From contig JAAZZI010000020.1 in the NCBI GenBank assembly GCA_014239225.1, positions 1 to 9,898 on the forward strand: DNA of 9,898 nucleotides, read 5' to 3'. The notes beneath the pieces are model-generated. The model was given only the letters and a program-made list of their open reading frames with translations, was not told the DNA's origin and ran no database searches. This document shows, piece by piece, positions 1 to 6,535 of the stretch; the stretch's first letter is position 1, and every line of letters begins with the position of its first letter. This DNA is from Gammaproteobacteria bacterium. GTDB taxonomy: Bacteria > Pseudomonadota > Gammaproteobacteria > Eutrophobiales > Eutrophobiaceae. A program made the translations under genes and the position numbers.

Positions 1-7
1 TTACTAA

Positions 8-271
8 TTATTTAGAGAGAGGCGGTAGTCCAAAAACATCTTCGGACAGTTCTTCATCGGGATCTGGTTGATTTATTTTGTCTACGTTTTCAGTATTAAC
101 CAAGTTTTCTGCGATTTCACGTAATGCAATTACAGTTGGTTTATCATCATCAGGCGGAACCAAGGGTTCAGACCCTAGTGCGATTTGACGAGCTCGTTTG
201 CTTGCAAGTAAAACTAATTCATAACGATTTATAACATTTTCTAAACAATCTTCAACAGTTACTCTGGCCAT
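8..271 (-). CDS. rpoZ: RNA polymerase omega subunit
   Basis: Small subunit of RNA polymerase that helps fold and assemble the beta' subunit; in proteobacteria it also forms part of a ppGpp site. The 87-residue product opens with MARVTVEDCLENV and carries NRYELVLLASKRARQI (about residues 15-30) and the family block KPTVIALREI (about 44-53), closely matching E. coli RpoZ; the acidic C-terminal tail is variable in the family. The ATG is preceded on the minus strand by GAGG seven bases upstream, a good ribosome-binding site. It lies downstream of gmk with an 81-base gap, so it probably shares the yicC-gmk transcript and may also have its own promoter in that gap. In relatives spoT commonly follows; here the window ends only seven bases past the stop, so this cannot be checked. 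Confidence 0.96.
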   Translation of the reverse strand: MARVTVEDCLENVINRYELVLLASKRARQIALGSEPLVPPDDDKPTVIALREIAENLVNTENVDKINQPDPDEELSEDVFGLPPLSK

Positions 272-325
272 TAAAATTCCTCAATTTTATTATTGTTGAT
301 AAATACCCTGTATTTCTTATGATTC

Positions 326-356
326 ATAATACCAGCCATGATCTTACCTAATTCAA
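326..356 (-). promoter_or_regulatory. possible rpoZ promoter at the end of gmk
   Basis: Reading the minus strand, TTGAAT (351-356) is followed after 19 bases by an extended -10 box, TGG-TATTAT (334-326), about 55 bases upstream of the rpoZ start. The spacer is longer than the optimum and the -35 box is imperfect, so this is only a candidate. Nearby, 301-315 is a perfect inverted repeat (AAATAC-CCT-GTATTT) that would fall in the rpoZ leader RNA; it is AT-rich and may have no function. Confidence 0.3.
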
Positions 357-985
357 TCTTGTTGCGCCATTATTTGACTAACAAAATTATCATAAAAATT
401 AGATTGGCGATGTAAATTTGTGTTCGGCGAGACTATGATCTCATTGAGTTTCGTTAGTGTTTGCTCAAAATCATCATTTATAACAATAAAATCGAATTCC
501 TTATAATGTGAAATTTCTTCAAGCGCGGCACTCATTCTTCGTTCAATTGTTTGTATATTATCCTTTTTACGATTTAATAATCTTTCTCGCAGCGCTTGAT
601 AGTTAGGTGGAAGTATGAAAATACTAATAATTTCTAATCCTACTGATTTGACTTGTTTCGCGCCTTGCCAATCAATTTCTAGAATGACATTTCTTCCTGC
701 CTCTATTTCTGACTCAACTAAAGAACGAGATGTTCCATAATAATTATCAAAGACTTTTGCGTATTCAAGAAAATAATTTTCTTTTATTAAATCTGTAAAC
801 TTTTTTTCTTCTATAAAAAAGTAATCTTTTCCTTCTCTCTCATCTTCTCTAGGTTGGCGTGTTGTATGTGATGTTGAAATGCTTAGACCATTAGTTTTTT
901 TTGATAACGCTTTTACTAGTGATGTTTTGCCGGCACCCGAAGGCGCTGCGATAATAAATAGAGTTCCGCTATTTTTAGTACTCAT
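353..985 (-). CDS. gmk: guanylate kinase
   Basis: Cytoplasmic enzyme that phosphorylates GMP (and dGMP) to the diphosphate using ATP; essential for GTP/dGTP supply and for recycling GMP. The 210-residue protein has the normal length. The Walker A loop APSGAGKTS is at residues 14-22, the GMP-binding region STSHTTRQPREDEREG at about 37-52, FLEYAKVFDNYYGTS at about 72-86, and the ILEIDWQGAKQ block at about 101-111, followed by the arginine-rich lid RERLLNRKKDN. The ATG is only nine bases after the yicC stop, so the two are co-transcribed; the Shine-Dalgarno sequence is weak (AGAG/GTAA about 10 bases upstream), which suggests reliance on translation arriving from yicC. Coupling to rpoZ is a conserved gammaproteobacterial arrangement. 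Confidence 0.97.
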   Translation of the reverse strand: MSTKNSGTLFIIAAPSGAGKTSLVKALSKKTNGLSISTSHTTRQPREDEREGKDYFFIEEKKFTDLIKENYFLEYAKVFDNYYGTSRSLVESEIEAGRNVILEIDWQGAKQVKSVGLEIISIFILPPNYQALRERLLNRKKDNIQTIERRMSAALEEISHYKEFDFIVINDDFEQTLTKLNEIIVSPNTNLHRQSNFYDNFVSQIMAQQD

Positions 986-994
986 GATTTTTAA

Positions 995-1861
995 TTACTC
1001 TATATTTTGAATTTGTTCCCGCATTTGTTCAATTAGAACTTTTAGTTCAACCGAAGCATTGCTTGTATCAAGGTGATATGATTTCGATCCTAATGTGTTT
1101 GATTCTCGATTCATTTCTTGCATAAGAAAATCGAGTCGTCTTCCAATAGGCTCTTTCTGGTCTACTACTCTTATAACTTCATCTACATGAGCATTAAGAC
1201 GATCAATTTCTTCAGCAATATCCATCTTCTGAGACATGAAAAGTAATTCTTGCTCAAGACGATCATTATCTAATTCACTTGAAAGTTCTTGTGCACGTTC
1301 AATTAATTTTTCACGCAAGTTTTTTAGAATAATAGGCATTTTCCCACGAATATCATCAACAATTTTTTTTATTTTGACACAACGTTCCGTAAGCATTTTT
1401 TTGATTTTTAAACCTTCGCGTAAACGAGTGTCAATTACGATATCAAGTGTTTGATCTATTAGTTTCAAAAGAGGTTTATTTATTGTTTCAGGATCAAGAG
1501 TATTTTTTTCAAGAACTCCCGGCCAGCGTAATAAATCAAGTGCATTTAAAGGTGAAGAGGCGGTTAAATCTATATTTGTTTTTTCTGCTAGCTTAATTAC
1601 TTTTTTTAATAAATCTTCATTAATCGATAGCGTTCCATTATGAACATTATGTTGTTCAATACGTATATTACAGTCTATTTTTCCTCGTTTTAATTTATCA
1701 GAGATATGTTCACGAATTTTTTGTTCAATAGGTCTTAATTCTTCTGGCAGACGAATCGACAATTCTAAGTAGCGATGATTTACGCTTCTAATTTCACACG
1801 AGATTGAATTATTATTATTAGAATCTTCGGCCCTGCCGTAGGCTGTCATGCTATGAATCAT
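995..1861 (-). CDS. yicC: YicC family endoribonuclease / PNPase-linked protein
   Basis: Member of the YicC family (YicC-like N-terminal domain plus DUF1732 C-terminal domain). E. coli YicC has been reported to promote decay of small RNAs such as RyhB with PNPase and to have endoribonuclease activity. The 288-residue product shows the N-terminal signature MIHSMTAYGRAE, the EIRSVNHRYLE block at residues 23-33, and the C-terminal signature GRRLDFLMQEMNRE at 240-253 preceded by MSQKMDIAEEIDRLNAHV; the middle is rich in charged helical sequence that could form a coiled coil. The ATG has AAGGA seven bases upstream. It is the first gene of the leftward unit and is divergent from rph across 120 bases; this pairing with RNase PH is widely conserved and fits an RNA-processing role. 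Length and ends match the family, with nothing missing. Confidence 0.94.
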   Translation of the reverse strand: MIHSMTAYGRAEDSNNNNSISCEIRSVNHRYLELSIRLPEELRPIEQKIREHISDKLKRGKIDCNIRIEQHNVHNGTLSINEDLLKKVIKLAEKTNIDLTASSPLNALDLLRWPGVLEKNTLDPETINKPLLKLIDQTLDIVIDTRLREGLKIKKMLTERCVKIKKIVDDIRGKMPIILKNLREKLIERAQELSSELDNDRLEQELLFMSQKMDIAEEIDRLNAHVDEVIRVVDQKEPIGRRLDFLMQEMNRESNTLGSKSYHLDTSNASVELKVLIEQMREQIQNIE

Positions 1862-1981
1862 TGAGATATCCTTCTTGTCATATAATAGTTGTTTACCAAT
1901 AGTAACGTTTCGTTGCTAATGGGGGAAATACGCAGAGGTATTTTATCGTTATAATACAGCACTTTTTAACAGGAGGCTTTT
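1862..1981. promoter_or_regulatory. divergent yicC/rph promoter region
   Basis: Both flanking operons must start here. For rph, a consensus TATAAT lies at 1950-1955 (no good -35) and a strong AGGAGG at 1971-1976 sits five bases before the ATG. For yicC, the minus strand reads TTAAAA (1964-1969), an 18-base spacer, then TAAAAT (1940-1945). The two candidate -10 boxes are only about five bases apart, so the polymerases might interfere. An imperfect palindrome at 1898-1920 (AATAGTAACG-TTT-CGTTGCTAAT, 8 of 10 positions pairing) would lie in the yicC leader; it could be an operator or an RNA hairpin. The promoter boxes are read by eye only. Confidence 0.45.
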
Positions 1982-2698
1982 ATGCGCTCAGATGGACGTC
2001 CATTAGATCAACTCAGACCCGTTACTATAACGAGGGATTTTACTTGCTATGCAGAGGGTTCGGTATTGATTGAGTTCGGCAAAACTAAGATTATTTGCAA
2101 TGCCAGTATTGAGGCTGGCGTACCTAGTTTTTTACGTGGCAAGGAGACAGGCTGGATAACCGCTGAATATGGAATGTTACCACGCTCAACGGATTCACGT
2201 ATGCGACGTGAAGCAGCACAGCATAAGCAGGGAGGACGGACAATGGAAATCCAACGGCTAATAGGTCGCTCACTTCGTGCTACTATCGATATGAATTTGT
2301 TAGGTGAAAATACGATCGTTGTTGATTGTGATGTCATTCAGGCAGACGGCGGCACACGAACTGCTTCAATTACCGGCGGGTATGTCGCATTAAATGACGC
2401 TGTTAATAAAGCCATCTCCGATGGTTTAATTACGGATAATCCAATTAAAGGAATGATAGCTTCTGTTTCTGTAGGTATTAACGATGGCAAGGCCTTGCTG
2501 GATTTAAATTACATAGAGGATTCAACTGCCGATACCGATATGAATGTTGTTATGGATGATGAAAATAACTTCATTGAAGTTCAGGGGACATCAGAAAAAC
2601 GTCCATTCACATATAAGGAATTAGAAAGCATGTTAGGGTTGGCTAAAAAGGGAATAACCGAATTATTCAAATACCAGAATGACGCATTAAGGAAGTGA
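1982..2698 (+). CDS. rph: ribonuclease PH
   Basis: Phosphate-dependent 3'-to-5' exoribonuclease that trims tRNA precursors and releases nucleoside diphosphates; it works as a hexameric ring in the cytoplasm. The 238-residue protein is full length. It begins with MRSDGRPLDQLRPV, has GGRTMEIQRLIGRSLRA at 84-100 (Arg86 is a phosphate-contact position in the family), and CDVIQADGGTRTASI at 116-130 containing the phosphate-binding Gly-Thr-Arg at 124-126. The YIEDSTADTDMNVV stretch near 177-190 supplies the presumed metal-binding acidic residues (Asp180, Asp184/186). Unlike E. coli K-12, whose rph is frameshifted, this copy is intact. The ATG follows a strong AGGAGG. It heads the rph-rdgB-hemW unit; its stop overlaps the rdgB initiation region. 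Confidence 0.97.
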   Translation: MRSDGRPLDQLRPVTITRDFTCYAEGSVLIEFGKTKIICNASIEAGVPSFLRGKETGWITAEYGMLPRSTDSRMRREAAQHKQGGRTMEIQRLIGRSLRATIDMNLLGENTIVVDCDVIQADGGTRTASITGGYVALNDAVNKAISDGLITDNPIKGMIASVSVGINDGKALLDLNYIEDSTADTDMNVVMDDENNFIEVQGTSEKRPFTYKELESMLGLAKKGITELFKYQNDALRK

Positions 2699-2700
2699 TA

Positions 2701-3303
2701 TTGGCAAAAGAAGAAATTGTTTTAGCAAGCAATAATCAACATAAAGTGAGAGAAATAAATGCATTGCTTCGTAATACCGCATTTAAAATAGTCCCACAAT
2801 CCAAATTTGATGTTATCGAGGCAGATGAGACAGGAGCAACATTTTTAGAAAATGCATTGATAAAAGCACGTAATGCAGCTGAATATACTCAGCACCCTAT
2901 TATTGCAGATGATTCTGGGATTGAAGTTTATGCGCTTGAAGGCCGGCCTGGTATTTTTTCATCACGTTATGCAGGTCCTGATGCTAACGATAAAGATAAT
3001 TTAAATAAACTTATCGAAGATATAAAACTATTAAATAAAAAAGCTTGTCGAGCAAGATTTGTTTGTTCAATGGTTTTTTTAAGACACGCAACAGATAGAA
3101 ACCCAATAATTGTAGAGGGGGTCTGGGAGGGACATGTTATTACAAAGCCAAAAGGGGAAAACGGATTTGGCTATGATCCGATTTTTTATATTCCAACGTA
3201 TCAGCGCACTTCTGCCGAATTATCAGACGATACAAAAAATCAATTAAGTCATCGTGGACAAGCACTAAGAAAATTGGTTGAAAAGTTAAGCAAAATTAAA
3301 TAG
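2701..3303 (+). CDS. rdgB: dITP/XTP pyrophosphatase (non-canonical purine NTP)
   Basis: Ham1/RdgB house-cleaning enzyme: hydrolyses dITP, ITP and XTP to monophosphates so that deaminated purines are not built into DNA or RNA. With the chosen start the protein is 200 residues: SNNQHK at 10-15 (substrate-phosphate binding), ATFLENALIKAR at 47-57, the catalytic IADDSGIEVYAL at 68-79, GRPGIFSSRYAG at 81-92, GENGFGYDPIF at 152-162 and SHRGQAL at 183-189. I choose TTG at 2701: AAGGA at 2689-2693 is seven bases from it, whereas the alternative GTG at 2695 (two residues longer, overlapping the rph TGA) is one base from the same site. The ribosome-binding site lies inside the last rph codons, so the two genes are probably translationally coupled. 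Confidence 0.95.
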   Translation: MAKEEIVLASNNQHKVREINALLRNTAFKIVPQSKFDVIEADETGATFLENALIKARNAAEYTQHPIIADDSGIEVYALEGRPGIFSSRYAGPDANDKDNLNKLIEDIKLLNKKACRARFVCSMVFLRHATDRNPIIVEGVWEGHVITKPKGENGFGYDPIFYIPTYQRTSAELSDDTKNQLSHRGQALRKLVEKLSKIK

Positions 3304-3321
3304 CTAATAAAAAATATTTTG

Positions 3322-4482
3322 ATGCTGACATTACATCAGGCACCCCCTCTTTCACTTTATATACATCTTCCTTGGTGTATAAAGAAATGTCCTTATTGTG
3401 ATTTTAATTCACATGAAGTGCCAATATCCGGATTTGACGAGAAAAGTTACATTGATGCTCTAATAAATGATCTTGAAGTTGAACTTCATCGCATGCGGGA
3501 AAGGACAATCAGTAGTATATTTATTGGAGGAGGAACTCCAAGTTTATTCTTACCTGAGTCATTGGATCGATTACTTAGTTCAATACGTGCCCGACTAAAT
3601 CTTAATTCAAATATAGAAATAACATTAGAAGCAAACCCTGGGGCGGTAGATGCAGAGAAGTTTCTTGAATATAGAGCGGTAGGTATTAATCGGTTGTCTC
3701 TAGGCATACAAAGTTTTGACAATAAATCATTAGCTTTACTAGGAAGAATACATAATTCTAATGAAGCGAGAAAAGCAATTGAGCTTAGCAAGCAATCTGG
3801 TTTTGAAAATTTTAACTTGGATTTGATGTTTGGTTTGCCAAATCAAACGGTTGACAATGCATTAGCAGATCTAAAACAAGCAGTTGAGCAATTACCTACA
3901 CATATTTCATGGTATCAGTTGACAATTGAGCCAAACACCGTATTTAGTTCGAATCCACCCCGACTACCTAATGATGACCTTGTTTGGTCTATACAGGAGC
4001 AGGGCCAAATATTTCTTCAAGATAATAATTTCAGGCAGTATGAAATATCCGCTTATGCAAGGGATAACCGTGTATCAATCCATAATATAAATTATTGGCA
4101 GTTTGGCGATTATCTTGGAATTGGCGCTGGCGCACACAGTAAAATAACTAATATCGCTCATGGCCAGATTGAAAGATTTACTCGTCATAAAATACCAAAA
4201 CGTTATATTGAATTAGCTGGTTATGGAGAGGTTATTACTGAAAAAAAGGTTTTAACCAGTGATGAGATTCCGCTTGAATTTATGATGAATGCATTACGTT
4301 TAACTGATGGCGTTCCAATAAGTTTTTTTTCAGAAAGAACTGGATTACCTATAAAAAATATAGAGAAAGAATTGAGGCTTGCCAAAAAAAAAAGGTTACT
4401 TGATTGGCAAAAGACGGAGCTAAAACCCTCTTTTGAGGGGCAACGTTATCTGAATGAATTGCTTCAAATATTTATGAGATAG
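3322..4482 (+). CDS. hemW: HemW, radical-SAM family haem-binding protein
   Basis: HemN-like radical SAM protein long misannotated as oxygen-independent coproporphyrinogen III oxidase; HemW proteins bind haem and are thought to act as haem chaperones for membrane respiratory enzymes. The 386-residue protein aligns by eye with E. coli HemW (YggW) throughout. The iron-sulphur motif CIKKCPYC has Cys19, Cys23 and Cys26, followed by DFNSH; GGGTPS is at 69-74, and later come ITLEANPG, RLSLGIQSF, LGRIH, NLDLMFGLP, WYQLTIEPNT and NYWQFGDYLGIGAGAHSK. The ATG at 3322 starts just where relatives do; the in-frame TTG one codon earlier is unlikely. No clear Shine-Dalgarno is visible, and the gene begins 18 bases after rdgB, so it probably depends on the upstream transcript. 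The coding sequence holds T8 (4323-4330) and A10 (4384-4393) runs. Confidence 0.95.
   Translation: MLTLHQAPPLSLYIHLPWCIKKCPYCDFNSHEVPISGFDEKSYIDALINDLEVELHRMRERTISSIFIGGGTPSLFLPESLDRLLSSIRARLNLNSNIEITLEANPGAVDAEKFLEYRAVGINRLSLGIQSFDNKSLALLGRIHNSNEARKAIELSKQSGFENFNLDLMFGLPNQTVDNALADLKQAVEQLPTHISWYQLTIEPNTVFSSNPPRLPNDDLVWSIQEQGQIFLQDNNFRQYEISAYARDNRVSIHNINYWQFGDYLGIGAGAHSKITNIAHGQIERFTRHKIPKRYIELAGYGEVITEKKVLTSDEIPLEFMMNALRLTDGVPISFFSERTGLPIKNIEKELRLAKKKRLLDWQKTELKPSFEGQRYLNELLQIFMR
4323..4343. repeat. 21-base direct repeat, copy 1 (in hemW)
   Basis: Eight Ts followed by CAGAAAGAACTGG, identical base for base to 6768-6788 in the MAPEG gene. Here it is read as S-F-F-S-E-R-T-G; the second copy is read in another frame. 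Flanks differ on both sides. Chance is a fair explanation because T runs are common here. Confidence 0.6.
4420..4439 (-). terminator. likely terminator of HD/yjbQ unit, inside hemW
   Basis: On the minus strand CCCTC-AAAA-GAGGG (4439-4426) forms a perfect five-pair, GC-rich stem with a four-base loop, followed by TTTTAG. It lies about 50 bases past the yjbQ stop, within the 3' end of the opposing hemW gene. GC stems are rare in this AT-rich region, which makes it stand out, but the T tract is only four long. There are just seven bases between the two stop codons, so a terminator must lie in coding DNA. Confidence 0.38.
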
Positions 4483-4489
4483 TCAGATA

Positions 4490-4912
4490 TCATTCGCCGA
4501 CTATTTGCATGATAATTTCACGTGTTCTAGCACGAGTATCAAAATCGATTATTACTATCTGTTGCCAAGTTCCGAGTGTAAGTTTTTTTTCTAAAAAAGG
4601 CACTGTCAATGATTGGCCCTGAATTTGTCCACGTAAATGGCTATGGCCATTATCTTCACCTGCATTTAAAGTATTGTGCTGCCATTTCTGATTAACAGGT
4701 ATTAATGTTTCCCAAATTGATTTCGTATCCTTTCTTAATCCAGGCTCGTCTTCAAAAATCATTATTGAAGCAGTTGTATGTTTTATAAATATTGTAACAA
4801 TACCTTTATTTACTTCTGATTCAGAAAGTATGTTTGATATTTGCTCTGTAATATTTTTTACTTGACTATCACCTTGCATATCTAGTGAGAATTGTTTTGT
4901 TATGACAGGCAT
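4490..4912 (-). CDS. yjbQ: YjbQ family (UPF0047) protein
   Basis: Small cytoplasmic protein of the UPF0047/YjbQ family, annotated by many pipelines as secondary thiamine-phosphate synthase because E. coli YjbQ has weak activity of that kind; the true role is unsettled. The 140-residue product has the family signatures: IKHTTASIMIFEDEPGL (His45, Thr46-Thr47, Ser49), the metal-site-like stretch GEDNGHSHLRGQIQG (Glu86, Asp87, His90, His92), and LTLGTWQQIVIIDFDTR near 111-127. The ATG has GAGG seven bases upstream. That ribosome-binding site and the start codon fall at the end of the HD-domain gene, overlapping it by 13 bases, so the two are probably co-translated. Its stop is seven bases from the stop of convergent hemW. 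Confidence 0.9.
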   Translation of the reverse strand: MPVITKQFSLDMQGDSQVKNITEQISNILSESEVNKGIVTIFIKHTTASIMIFEDEPGLRKDTKSIWETLIPVNQKWQHNTLNAGEDNGHSHLRGQIQGQSLTVPFLEKKLTLGTWQQIVIIDFDTRARTREIIMQIVGE

Positions 4913-5787
4913 ACATAATCCTCAGTATTAATTGATCTTAAATAATTTAATTCTTCTTTTGAAATATTTCCATTGCGCGCATCATCAAGGATATCATCAA
5001 ATAAACCATCAGCGATTAGATTACGGAGAGCAGATAATACACTTCCACTAATTAGTCTTTTTTTCTTAAGGCTTTCTAGGTAATCGAATGCTTGTATAAA
5101 ACTCTCATTACCACGGTTATAATAATCTTTTCCGCGCGTTCGATTACTGTATGCTTCTAATTGTTCGCATGCGACAAGAATTTCACCGAACTTCCGCGCC
5201 CAGTCAGGCGCATTATCCATTTTTTCTGGGTAGTAATAGTATAATATTACTTTTTCCATCCAATCAGACCATTCTATGCTAAGTTTTTTAAGTTTTGGTT
5301 TAATATTTTTAATTTGTTTATTAAAGCGCCTTGCATACCCTAACCGCATTTCTATTTGCTCTTTTGCCCAATCAGTATTTTCAACTCCAATCTCTTGAAG
5401 TTGTGAACAGTACATATCCCAGAATGCTTCAGTTTCGTTTCCATATTCTGTTTCCGGATATTTTTCACGCCATTCTAAAGGTCGTGCTGGTATCTTATGA
5501 GCGCTGGCCCATGACCATATTTTGCCAAATAATTTTTCATCAAGGCCGGCGCGACCTAAGTCATGAAGCAAGCAAGCAATTTGATAATCACATACAACTT
5601 TTTCGTCATTTCCCAAATGGCTAGCAACGGCCGCACACATTTTTGCAGTTCTTAGTGCGTGACCTTTATCATATCCCTCGATAATTTCGCCCGTTTTTTT
5701 TGGATGAGGATAGTCATAGAATTTTAATAAGGCTTCCACAGTAGACTCTGAAATCCATAACAATGACTTTGGTAATTTTATGGCCAT
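4900..5787 (-). CDS. HD-domain phosphohydrolase-like protein
   Basis: Soluble protein of 295 residues with an N-terminal metal-dependent HD domain. The expected ligands are visible: His43 in YDKGHALRTAKMC, then His75-Asp76 in ACLLHDLGRAG. A later acidic helix (ILVACEQLEAYSNRTRG, about 207-223) resembles the fourth helix of HD-type phosphodiesterases and HD-GYP relatives, but no GYP motif is present. The middle is rich in Trp, Glu and Lys. The substrate (a nucleotide or other phosphoester) cannot be told from sequence. The ATG at 5787 is preferred; a TTG two codons earlier (5793) is the alternative, and neither has a clear Shine-Dalgarno. The stop overlaps the yjbQ start by 13 bases, which suggests linked expression. 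Confidence 0.82.
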   Translation of the reverse strand: MAIKLPKSLLWISESTVEALLKFYDYPHPKKTGEIIEGYDKGHALRTAKMCAAVASHLGNDEKVVCDYQIACLLHDLGRAGLDEKLFGKIWSWASAHKIPARPLEWREKYPETEYGNETEAFWDMYCSQLQEIGVENTDWAKEQIEMRLGYARRFNKQIKNIKPKLKKLSIEWSDWMEKVILYYYYPEKMDNAPDWARKFGEILVACEQLEAYSNRTRGKDYYNRGNESFIQAFDYLESLKKKRLISGSVLSALRNLIADGLFDDILDDARNGNISKEELNYLRSINTEDYVCLS

Positions 5788-5870
5788 ATCCAAGAGTTTA
5801 AAAGAAAGATAAAGAAAAAGTAAATAAAATATAGTGATGAATGGATATATTTGTTATTTTTGTATTCATC

Positions 5871-6494
5871 ATGTCAAGTGTTAATAAAAATAAATACTTT
5901 TTTTTCTTAAGTGTTTTTATTTTAATAATTAGTGGGTGCGGAGAGGAGACTTCTTCTTTATCTTCATTATCAAATGATTCTGTAATACTTGCTTTTGGCG
6001 ATAGTCTTACTTATGGATACAATGTTTCCAAAACTGAGAGTTATCCAGTAGTACTCGAAACATTAACAGGGCTAAAAGTAATCAATGCAGGTATTCCCGG
6101 GGAAATCTCCAAACAAGGCCTAAAGCGATTACCCAATGTTTTAGACGAGTACCATCCTCAGTTAATGATTCTTTGCCATGGCGGAAATGATTTACTACGT
6201 AAAATGGATATGAAAGACATGGAATCGAATATACGCAGCATGATTCAGTTATCTTTAGATAGGGGTATTCCTGTTATTTTACTTGGCGTTCCAAAACCAG
6301 GTCTATTTTTATCTTCATTTGATATTTATGAGAAAATTGCTACTTCAATGGGTATTATTTTTATTGAGGATCTAATTCCTGATATATTAGGTGATAAATC
6401 ACTAAAATCTGATTCTATGCATCCTAATAAGGAAGGTTATTATTTTATGGCAGAGGAAATATATAAAATACTCATGGATAACGGCGCAATTTGA
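5871..6494 (+). CDS. SGNH/GDSL hydrolase lipoprotein, TesA-like
   Basis: Probable esterase or lysophospholipase/thioesterase of the SGNH superfamily, similar to TesA. All four blocks are visible, numbered from the chosen start: GDSLT with nucleophile Ser45; NAGIPGE with Gly74; GGND with Asn106; and DSMHPN with Asp181 and His184 completing the catalytic triad. The N-terminus (MSSVNKNK, a hydrophobic run, then IISGC) is a lipoprotein signal with Cys23 as the acylated residue; Gly follows, so there is no inner-membrane-retention Asp. E. coli TesA is soluble and periplasmic, so anchoring here is a difference. An in-frame ATG at 5841 would add ten mostly hydrophobic residues before the lysines, making a poor signal peptide; neither start has a good ribosome site. 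It is divergent from the HD gene and 41 bases upstream of the MAPEG gene. Confidence 0.85.
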   Translation: MSSVNKNKYFFFLSVFILIISGCGEETSSLSSLSNDSVILAFGDSLTYGYNVSKTESYPVVLETLTGLKVINAGIPGEISKQGLKRLPNVLDEYHPQLMILCHGGNDLLRKMDMKDMESNIRSMIQLSLDRGIPVILLGVPKPGLFLSSFDIYEKIATSMGIIFIEDLIPDILGDKSLKSDSMHPNKEGYYFMAEEIYKILMDNGAI

Positions 6495-6535
6495 TAAGCT
6501 TAATTTAGAATTTTAAAAACTATTAGGGGTTTGAT

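Noticed and set aside
1236..1454. 72-codon plus-strand open frame
   Set aside because: Lies antisense within yicC, has no family resemblance and no ribosome site; a shadow of the real gene.
2047..2337. 96-codon minus-strand open frame
   Set aside because: Antisense to the conserved core of rph; Cys/Arg/Ser-rich composition typical of a shadow frame.
3486..3791. 101-codon minus-strand open frame
   Set aside because: Antisense to hemW, where the plus-strand protein is conserved throughout.
5331..5624. 97-codon plus-strand open frame
   Set aside because: Antisense to the HD-domain gene across its His/His-Asp motifs; no recognisable domain.
5872..5877. Perfect minus-strand TTGACA as a -35 box for the HD gene
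   Set aside because: No acceptable -10 box at 16-18 bases; the best nearby matches are only 3 of 6, and the motif lies in the SGNH coding start.
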